Made by a program: the position numbers and the translations under genes. A stretch of DNA of 21,391 nt from Sphaeroforma arctica JP610. Its lineage: Eukaryota > Opisthokonta > Ichthyosporea > Ichthyophonida. Shown piece after piece: positions 9,501 through 17,800 of this stretch. Under the pieces are notes generated by a model. The model made no database searches. It had not been told where the DNA came from and saw only the letters and a list, made by a program, of their open reading frames with translations. The stretch is from assembly GCF_001186125.1 (NCBI RefSeq), contig NW_014040394.1:86761-108151 (forward strand). Direction: 5' to 3'. Position 1 is the stretch's first letter; each line of letters starts with the position of its first letter.

Positions 9501-11482
9501 AAGAGATTCATGTCTATGTATACAGAATGCAACACCATTGTGAAGTATTTTGGTCGAGACCATGTGGCAGTGACTGATTTCTTATGATCCTAAAGCACAA
9601 CCACAGTTCCCAATTTAAGTCGAATGCTCGGTGCATTTTTTAGGCCCATAGCCCAACAGATAACGCAACATGATTTCTGAAATGTGAGACCGTCACTCCC
9701 GTGATTTCTATACACTAACACACACACATATATATTTATTTCGTATCACTAAACGGAAAAATAATCAGATTGCAATCTCGTATTCTGAGAACGATCGAGC
9801 CAGCCTCTTCGTCGAGCATATCTGATATGCTTGGATGATAATCCTTTTTAACAGATGCATAGTATGCATGAACTGAAACTTTACATACAATGCCACATTT
9901 CATATATAGGGTTTCAGGGTTTAAAACAATCTACACATATTTGTAGCCGTAAATATATCACGCTGGCACACAAGCACGTGTATTTATATGCTAATATAAC
10001 AAGGAAAGGCAAAGCACACATGTTTACACACCTTGAGGCATCGCCTTCACCGACATACACGAGCCTAAGCCATGAGCTAGACCTATTTCACACCACACTA
10101 CAACGAAAGACAATAATAATCGACCTGACAACCATTGCAAAGACATAGACCAATCGACTACTACAAACACTTCAACAAATGACCAGGTATTTATACTGCT
10201 GCCTATACAAATATTGTTATAAACATAATATAACCTTTATATAGGCGTAGCAACGCCAACCCCCAAGCACTCAACACATCGCACATACCGAGAACAACTC
10301 CTCGGGGATCGACTGCTTCAAATACACCAGGATATCAATCGGTGTCTCCGAAACCGTCACGGCGTTCGCAAAGTGTGTCGCGCATCCATCCAGATCTCCC
10401 TTGTTAAGCGCTTCTTGCCCAGCCTGCATCTGTGCCACAAAGAATGCGCCTACAGCATCCTTATCAGAGCTGGCAGCCGCTTCTGCGGCCTCGGCCTTTG
10501 CTGCTTCGGCCTCGGCCTTTGCTTTCTCTTTGAGTGCGGCGAGTGCGGCAATCTTAGCTTCGCGCGCCGCGGCTTTGCCTGTGGTGGGGGAACATTCAAT
10601 AATGAGACAGATGATAAGAATTCATATGTATGTATGTAATAAATATACGACGATACGTACATTCAAGGTTAGAAATACTCGCAAAGCAGCCTTTCTTCGT
10701 ATGGATTCACGTGATAAGAGATACCGATGTATGCCAATTGTCGGGGGCGGGGGGTGCGGTTAGAAACTATATACGAACGTTTGAACTACTACTCGAGGAA
10801 TTTTATGGTCTGCCTGCGCCCAGGACTGTGGGGCACTCAGACGAACATAATACATATATGTGTACATAGAGATCAAGGAGACCGTCTGTTATACGCAAAA
10901 AATGCACTTCTAAAAGAATACTAGGGCGCGTTTACGCACAAGTAGTTCCAGCAACATTTCTGACCGAATTGACTCCATTTGAGGATTAATTCCCCTGTGC
11001 AATGCTGGTATATGGTGTTCACTGAGACCGAAATATATCACAAAAATGTCCCGTATGACTATTTGGGACATCAAATAAAGAAATACATCCGTACATTCAA
11101 AAATACACCGTAGATGACTCAAACCATGTGAAAATATGTACTTACTCGTGCGGTGAATTATAGAACCACCACTGCAAATATCAAAAATGTCAACTTACAG
11201 ACAACAACGTATATCAAGGTCAACCTCCCTATGGCCGACACCATATTCCAGCCATGGCGTCGAATGTTCTTATAGATACAGTGCGCCACAGATAAACTAT
11301 CAACATGTGATAATTTTATGGTTACTTCACGACAAAGACGCCATGGTAAGCAATCAGACACGGGCAGTACATACGACTGTTAATTCAGAGTCTAGACTTA
11401 TCTATGTATAATAATGCAGAACCCCATCTTTTTACCAATTTACTACGCAAACACAAGTGTACACAACATACACATAGCGTAT

Positions 11483-11517
<35 letters not shown>

Positions 11518-11703
11518 CATTAGTATGATCGGGGGAGCGTATTGTAGGACGATTCACGAGTAGTGATTGCGAGCGAAGAGCGTCTCCTGATCTAGGGCTA
11601 ACTGATACTAGGGAATGGCTTGGCTATGCATAATAGGAAGCAGCTGGCGAGCTTTCTGCCACTCGTGACGAGAGTTTGCATCGGCGTCGTCGCTCGTCGT
11701 ACG

Positions 11704-11747
<44 letters not shown>

Positions 11748-12040
11748 GTATATATATATATTATAAATAAAATAACCGTTCCCGATCGTGATAGCCAAAT
11801 GTGCTATCGCGTCAGTCTACATCATCACAGTTATCCAGAACTAATATCAAATCTAGACTGCATACACATAGTGCAGAAGCGCATAGTCAAAGAAATCCTA
11901 TCGAAAATCCGAAGCGACATACGTGCTTTGACCTTCTTCCTGTATTCGGGGTCTGATGTGCGCACGTGATCCAGGTAAGCGATGGTACCCACAACGGCCA
12001 CAGCGGTGGCGGCTGCTACAGCAACTCCTTTATATGCCAT
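6595..12040 (-). CDS. Tom20 import receptor fused to a SET/MYND (SMYD-type) methyltransferase, six exons
   Basis: Exons, minus strand: 12040-11923, 10578-10289, 9363-9143, 9048-8927, 8186-7672 and 6798-6595. All introns are GT-AG (mostly GTATGT donors; phases 1,0,2,1,0) and the joined frame is 490 codons with stop. Residues 5-22 are a hydrophobic anchor, followed by YLDHVRTSDPEY, matching the Tom20 anchor and SDP motif. Residues 42-75 are an Ala/Lys/Glu helix. Residues 80-147 are the Tom20 domain (AVGAFFVAQMQAGQEALNKG; Q128-P131 and ELFS|LMVKKIDP match human QQTLPP and VFQMLLTKLP). Residues 208-248 are a MYND zinc finger (C208, C211, C221, C225, C231, C235, H244, C248). The SET core has NHSC at 380-383 and catalytic-type Tyr416. 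The post-SET CMCGKC is at 439-444. Residues 445-489 are a charged tail without the SMYD1-3 TPR-like domain. Predicted site: mitochondrial outer membrane, soluble part in the cytosol. The domain assignments are strong; methyltransferase activity and targets are inferred. The divergent AGGF1-like gene starts 2.8 kb away. Confidence 0.9.
6840..6905. repeat. Short diverged tandem repeat in intron 5
   Basis: GTATTTAGGGTTTAAAATAT and GTATTTGGGGTTAAGAGTTT are separated by a short TTTGAGTGGTA-like spacer. It is intronic on the minus gene, near the acceptor of exon 6. The TTAGGGTTTA sequence resembles a telomere-like hexamer only by chance. Confidence 0.35.
7083..7380. repeat. Intron 5 copy of a diverged intronic repeat
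   Basis: This part of intron 5 of the fusion gene shares ordered matches with intron 4 at 8330-8580: CTTCACGAAGGACGACGCA versus CTTCACTAAGGAAGACGCA, then AGACTGG, GCACGTCC-like, CAAAGA-TA-G, TTGAT-TGG and AGCTCATGTC...ATGGGG. The order and spacing are kept. It may be a duplicated intron segment or an old short interspersed element. Confidence 0.55.
8330..8580. repeat. Intron 4 copy of a diverged intronic repeat
   Basis: The partner of 7083-7380, in the same orientation. Identity is highest in the CTTCACTAAGGAAGACGCA block near 8382 and the CAGCTCATGTCTCACAATAT block near 8556, with indels between. No ORF or terminal repeats are visible. Confidence 0.55.
8653..8690. repeat. Two 19-bp direct repeats with G7 runs
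   Basis: ATGTATAGGGGGGGCAACA occurs twice without a gap in intron 4 of the fusion gene. The transcribed strand of that gene carries C7 runs here. Confidence 0.9.
8781..8882. repeat. 51-bp tandem duplication with an internal palindrome
   Basis: The unit begins ACGCCACACTT, repeats at an offset of 51, and ends at GTGTGTCA. The copies differ at very few positions. The second copy contains ACCGTG-TTAT-CACGGT, a perfect 6-bp inverted repeat; the first copy has ACTGTG in the left arm. It lies in intron 4, starting 44 bases downstream of the exon 4 donor. Confidence 0.88.
9364..10288 (-). other. Intron 2 of the fusion gene (Tom20-SMYD junction)
   Basis: This 925-base phase-0 intron has donor TCG|GTATGTGC and acceptor TTTTTTATATATCAG|CTT. 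It interrupts the last helix of the Tom20 domain. Retention would add only V-C-A-M-C and then a stop. The first ATG after the acceptor is the second codon of exon 3 (9360-9358). I found no alternative terminal exon with Tom20 similarity inside the intron. Confidence 0.85.
11490..11516. repeat. (TA)n microsatellite
   Basis: About 13 uninterrupted TA units in intron 1 of the fusion gene. Confidence 0.95.
11705..11760. repeat. (TA)n / (TATG)n microsatellite
   Basis: About 15 TA units followed by four TATG-type units and more TA, in intron 1 of the fusion gene. Confidence 0.95.
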
Positions 12041-12395
12041 GATGTACTGTGTGCTATGTACTGTGCAAGGTTATGTACGGACAAAAATATATCTTGTACA
12101 AATATAGCGTTGTGTGACACTGACTAAATAGGACTATCTCTATCGCTAGGCAGGAGATCATCCTCTCTGTACGGATTTGACTAAAATACGTCAGGAATTC
12201 ATACGTTTCGCAGGAAGAAACGCATGCGATTTTTAAGGATCACGTGGTTTACGTTTATCCGACTAAGGAAATGGAGCGTTAGACAAAGCATCGATCAATA
12301 TATATACGTAAATCCCTTTACGGTACGTAAACGGTTTGACACTTGTCCTGACCAGCTGATCCTGGGTCCGCCGAGTTCATATAAAATACCCAGTC

Positions 12396-12683
12396 CCGAC
12401 TTTCCGGTTAAATTGCGGTTAAAACGTTGACGTCGATTTTTATTTTTATTTTTGTGATATTTTTACTTCTTGTTTATTTTTCCAAGAAGTCATTGGTCAG
12501 TCGCTCTCAGTCTCTCAGAGTCTCAGACTGTCAGCCACTGCAGTGTCAGAATGTCAGAGCGTCAGTCTCAGACCGGCGACTCTTTATTTACAAAAATAGG
12601 GTCTGCTGGTCAGCTGGTGCCACGTCCGTGTGTACAGCATAATTTCATTATTATTATAAAACAATAATAAACCGGAAAGTCGG
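12396..12683. mobile_element. Candidate MITE-like element with 14-bp inverted ends
   Basis: CCGACTTTCCGGTT at 12396-12409 is matched exactly in inverted orientation by AACCGGAAAGTCGG at 12670-12683. The right end is followed by two more AAAGTCGG-like units. The 288-bp interior has no ORF and holds a GTCAG/CTCAG-rich tract. I see no clear target-site duplication, so an unusual inverted repeat without transposition remains possible. Confidence 0.38.
12496..12575. repeat. GTCAG/CTCAG-rich tract
   Basis: About ten TCAG-containing words in 80 bases (GTCAGTCGCTCTCAGTCTCT and onward), irregularly spaced. It looks like an expanded short simple repeat, inside the candidate MITE. Confidence 0.75.
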
Positions 12684-13103
12684 AAAGTCGGAAACAACCC
12701 CCCTAGTAAGTCTGGAATGCGGGATCTTTTCTCTTGTTATGCTGCTTTTGCTGCTAATAACCAAATACTATACAATACGAGAGACTTGCACGCGACTTTC
12801 TAGTTTCTTAAGTACGATGTAGGCTCGAAATTCATTCCAAAATACGTCTCTACCCGTGTACAAAAGTGTTTGATCGAAACAAATGCGTCTTCGATATATA
12901 GTTCCATTTAGCTTCAACAATTTTTGAATATGACGTGAGCTGAACTCTGTCTCCAACGTGCTGTCAAGTGACTAATTGTTCTAGCATGCAGTGATTGTCT
13001 TCGTCACGTTTCAGATTCTTCTCTATTACTGGTAGTAATTCAAAAAGAGGTCAAATCACTATTACACGCGTATGATATACGTATTATATATATATATATG
13101 CAC

Positions 13104-13116
13104 ATACACACACACA

Positions 13117-13150
<34 letters not shown>

Positions 13151-13163
13151 TGTGTGTGTATAT
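13104..13163. repeat. 60-bp palindrome of CA, CGC and TA tracts
   Basis: Left arm ATAC(AC)n-GC-(AT)n pairs with right arm (AT)n-GCG(TG)n-TAT about a centre at 13133/13134. I find one mismatch in 30 base pairs. More TA-rich sequence follows to about 13290. Confidence 0.9.
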
Positions 13164-13866
13164 ACTATATTTATATACTATAATAGTATTATAATATTTA
13201 TATATATAATACTAGTATATTTGGATATATATCTATATATCTATATATATATATTTATATAGTTGTAGATATTTTAATATATATAAAGCGGTTGTTATGT
13301 GGTGGTGATTGCGGCTTAAAAACGCAACGTATATTTTGCTGATTAATAGTGGTCAGGACGCCTTGTCCCATTCAGAAAAGAATCGGCTGAATATTGAGCA
13401 TTGTACTGTATTTAGACGCACTAGTACGTCTAGGTTTCATGGATACATCATCCTGGTCTGATAATATTCTACTATCGCAATAATATAACTCATTGTCAAT
13501 TCCAAGCATGCATGAGACTGAAGTGAGACTGAAGCCATTTCACCATGCTTTTAATTTTATTATGCAGGCTTAGCGTATTTATTTCGCTCTCTTGGGTTGA
13601 ATACATTTACGTATCTCTTGCATTACTTTAGTCTCTACTTGCTATAAAGGCGACGAGATATGGGAACGACAGTTAGAAATCGAGGATGAGGTTCTTCAGC
13701 GAAGTAACAATTTTTTTAACACTGAAAGTTCATGGTTCATCAGTCACTCATTAGTCACTCATCAGCGCTATGTATATTTGTTTATTTTAGAAGCCTAAAT
13801 CCTACTACATTAATACTTAGCCTGCTGCATGACATATATATATATGTATATATATTTATATATATA

Positions 13867-13915
13867 TAGCCTCTTGAAAATAGCACACCAGGAGTGTTCT
13901 ATTTTCAGGAGGCTA
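13867..13915. repeat. Short strong hairpin (22-bp stem)
   Basis: TAGCCTCTTGAAAATAGCAC pairs with the inverted segment ending CAGGAGGCTA. The stem is 22 bp with one G.T pair and one mismatch, and the loop is 5 bases. It sits directly beside a TA-rich tract. It could be a collapsed foldback transposon or a structured transcript. Confidence 0.8.
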
Positions 13916-13941
13916 GGGTAAAACAATGCAATCAATATACA

Positions 13942-13980
13942 CATAGCCTCCTAAAATAATTACAATCTTACTAGGCTATG
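13942..13980. repeat. Second, weaker hairpin sharing the TAGCCTCCT end
   Basis: CATAGCCT at 13942-13949 pairs with AGGCTATG at 13973-13980, with a few further pairs inside. Its left arm TAGCCTCCTAAAATA resembles the arm of the neighbouring hairpin, so the two may be copies of one foldback unit. Confidence 0.65.
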
Positions 13981-14843
13981 ATATACAATATACATTTGTA
14001 CTCGATTAGAGTCCGACATGTATATGTGTCTTATACTGTCTTACTCTACTCGTGAAATACATATCATATCAGAGACCTGACCTCATTACGTTTTACGTTG
14101 TATATTTTACGTTCGCGCTTAACGTTTACATTGGTTTGGTTCTGCGTGTGGGTGCTAGGAATATGGGACGGTATTTGGGTTCTGAGGTGCATTATATCTC
14201 ACCCGTTCCAGAATCCTACTATCCTCAATAATAGGACAGAACCTTCTACAAATATTTGTCGTAGCGTTTTCAATTGCCAAAAAAAAGTACGTTTACGTTC
14301 AACGACCTTTTTAAAAAAGCTAAAAGTTTTAGAGCGCGAGTGCTAGACACATTTAAGACTTGCACCAAATTCATACAATTAATACATGCTGTAAATACTA
14401 AGCACTTGTTGCGCCAACCGATTCATGTATCTCATATGTAGTCTCCAACCTTGACTTCATTTAGTATATATTGCCTACTACACATGAGACTTGGTCTCTC
14501 GATAACATAGTGCACCGCGGGTTCACAACGAACAGTTCATGTTTATATCTGTTTCTGGTGTATTTATGAATGTCCAACGTGTAAAATCTTCTTTGTACTG
14601 CCTCGCGGTGGCGCATTCTGCTATAGTAAATCTCAAGTTACTAGAGCAGCAATATATATATATCGTAATTATATCACAGTAAGGTTGCAAGTTTGTGGGT
14701 GCGATCAAACACCTCGTGCTACTTCCAATTATAGTTAGAAGCAAAGTATATTTATACTCTTCTACATGCATATTTCGACTCAATTGGACAGAATCAGAAT
14801 ATACTTTGTATTTTTTCAAAATACATACATCGAGTACAGCAAC

Positions 14844-17800
14844 ATGGATTCTGCTAACATGTCTTCGGCGACCAAGGATTCCGATAAAAAGGACCTTAGA
14901 CATACTCTGTCTGTGGGCAACAACAACAACAACAACAACAAAGGCCGTCAAGACAGACAAGACAGACAAGACAGCAGACTCACTGAAACCATAGCGTCAC
15001 CAGGAAGTCCTGAAGCCCGGGTGGCATGTAGGGATGCAAGCCGACGTGCGCGACCGAGCAGAGATAGGAGAGATACTAAAGGGGAGACTCAAGCTGGCCA
15101 CGTGCTGCACATAGAGGGCGATCTTCCCGAGAATGCGGGCCATGCTAAGGTTTCTATTTATGTACCGACCAACAAACTCAGCATACAGAAGCGCATTTGC
15201 GCACCATCAGGCTCGTCAAGTGTTAATACAGCCCAACTCGTCAGATGGTGTAGAGATGCGAGTTACGATCGCACGTGACCACGCTCTACTACATAGCCTA
15301 TTGAGTGGGCAAGTACTCACACAATACTGCGTTTGTTTTTCTCTCTCCCGTGTGTGTGTGTGTGTGTGTGTGCATGCTGCATGCATCTGCTACCAACGGC
15401 ACAGACACATCTCTTGGCACTCGAGGCTGAGATGCTCGAGCTGAAACGGCGCAACGAACAGTTAGAAGCTACACAAGCGGTCGCCGACAGAGATGCGCGC
15501 ACGGCCAAGGTTCGTTGCTGTGTGTATTGTTTCAGATCTACTTGTTCAAACAGTTAGACAATGCTGGCTGATATGTACACAGATATACACACGTATGCCT
15601 TCCACGATACACGTCTTTGCTTTCATTTTCAGAGAATGAGTCTGTGGACGGGTCCATGAAGCCATCCAGGGTTACAGTTCACGCTGCGCTGTGGTAAAGC
15701 AGTCTTGGCGTTGTGCGTATTTTGTTTGTAGTATACCGATCTATGTAGCCTGGCAGCTGTACTAATCCATCTGTGCACCATCGTATGATCGGCTCTCGCA
15801 TGCGATATCAGATTGGACAAGCCATGTCGCTAGACCACTGTTGTGACATGGCAAGAACAGGGTTGTGCCTGGAGTGGGTATACTATTCATATACCAAAAC
15901 ACTTGATACCTTACCATACCAATAATCAGTCTCTCATGCGGTAGGTCGGCCTGGTTAGATGATACCCTCACACTACAGCAGATCATACCATGGGGACATA
16001 TGTAGGGAACTTGACTAGCTAGGGGAAAGTGACCTGGTTACCAGGTAGCCGCCAGTTGGAGTTCGATATTCCAATGATCTGAATACGTATCTGTTCTTGG
16101 CCGGTCTACTCGTTCGATGTCACCATTGAAGATGTTGAGAAACGCGACTGTGAATGTCTGCTATATCAAGAAAGCAGATATGCATTCGGACTAAGCCGTA
16201 CACTTGATCACGGTTTCACTAATTATTTGACCCATTCAACACAATTATTGGCCCATTCAAGAGCTATACTATGAATAACGTTTATGAGCTATACTACAGG
16301 TCCTTACACATGAACTGATAACACGTTAAAATCGATATAGTACCCGTGCAGCAATCTTCAAGGGCTATACTATGAATAACGCTCATGAGCTATACTACAG
16401 GTCCATACGTATGGACTGATAGCACGTTAATATCGATATAATACCCGTGCAGCAATCTATAGAGCGGCTTCGCGAGCGCTTGACCACCACCTCTAAGAAG
16501 TACGCAGACCTCAAATTGGACTATAAAGACCTGCGACACGACTACAGGCGACTCAAAGACTCGCACGCACAGCTCAAAGAAGACCGCCAACAACTCACAG
16601 ACACACACACGGCCGGTGAAGCCGTAGGCGATCTGGGACCTTGTTTATACTGCCTCCGGCCATTGCCCCAGGGGTTTGTATCGCATGTGGAGTTGGATTT
16701 AGAGTACCAGTTGAAGGCCGCTCTGCCTGTGCCGCAACCGCGGGCGAACGGGCACGTGGCTCATTCCGAGCAACAAAGTATGTGTATGCGAGTATGCGTA
16801 TGAGACTAACAAAGTATGTGTATGAGAATAACAAAGCATGTGTATGCGAGTATGTGTATGAGACTCTCGCGTCTGCTGGGGTAGCAAGGAGGCCGGTGTA
16901 ACGAAAGGAACAAATCAGCATCATGTCACACCTTTGAAGTAAATATGCTGCGGACGAATTGAGTATGCACACTCTTCTGCATTCTGGCCCATTCTGTGTG
17001 TACACTCATATACAACTCTGTATTCAGCACTCGCTTTGGCTTTGTCGCATAACTTCTCCAGATGGGTATGCCGCTGACGTGCCTGACCGCCTAGACCCAA
17101 CCGATGCCCCACTTACGGCCCAAGACATGCAGGTGCGCAATCCTTGGCACAAAGTAATGATTACCTAGCGGAAGTTGCAACGGCGTGTGACTACGTGCAT
17201 GGACCACCCATTAGCGTGCATTGATAGTTCTGGTCGTGTGGGTACTTGAGTGGTATCAGCATGCTCACTTGGGCTGTTGATGTCGATGTTGCTATTGGTT
17301 GTCAGAGCATTGTTGATGCATTTAGTCTCGTCGCGGCGTATATAGTTAAAAACCCGAGAGACGTATGACTTTGGATCTACTACCACGCCTCAACCTCTGC
17401 CGTTCCTCCACACAAAATCCACAGCACATTGCACTGCAGAATACCGGAATGATGTGGGACGAGAATAGCGGGATGTACTACAACTACGCCACCGGCTACT
17501 ACTACCACACACAGTCGGGCCTTTACTTTGACCCCACGGCCCAGGCTTACCATCACCTCAACCCGGTGAGTCATACATGTTTATGTAAATCGTTAAACGC
17601 GTGGTTAAGGGAAGGACGTTGTGGCTCAATGCTCGGTCAGCATCCTACCTCATTTTCGTTTGTTACAGTTTATCTGCGTTTAAAGACTCGCACTCGTGAC
17701 TGAGTTATTGTACTCAAATTGCCTAATCCTATGTATTCGGCTACTTCAGACCACAAATGAATACGAGTTCCACTCCTCGGCTGCGGATTGGGTGGATAAT

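Larger units (their letters stand above)
10579..11922 (-). other. Intron 1 of the fusion gene, with TA microsatellites
   Basis: This 1344-base phase-1 intron separates the membrane-anchor exon from the Tom20 core exon. Its donor is GCAC|GTATGTCG and its acceptor is CCCCCACCACAG. It contains long (TA)n runs at about 11490-11516 and 11705-11760 and no coding signal. Confidence 0.85.
12041..14843. promoter_or_regulatory. Intergenic region between two divergent genes
   Basis: The 2.8 kb between the start codons of the minus-strand Tom20-SMYD gene and the plus-strand AGGF1-like gene must hold both 5' leaders and promoters. No ORF here carries a recognisable domain. Notable content is a 14-bp inverted repeat pair bounding 288 bp (12396-12683), a 60-bp palindrome, AT-rich repeats (13084-13290), hairpins at 13867-13980, and a cluster of ACGTT words at 14090-14130 and 14290-14305. 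I cannot point to specific transcription factor sites. Confidence 0.6.

Noticed and set aside
14523-14969. 148-residue minus-strand ORF with a poly-valine run
   Set aside because: It is antisense to exon 1 of the AGGF1-like gene; the valine run is the reverse of the AAC repeat.
16040-16085. tRNA-like T-arm (GGAGTTCGATATTCC)
   Set aside because: The loop size is wrong, and no matching A box, anticodon arm or acceptor stem is present.
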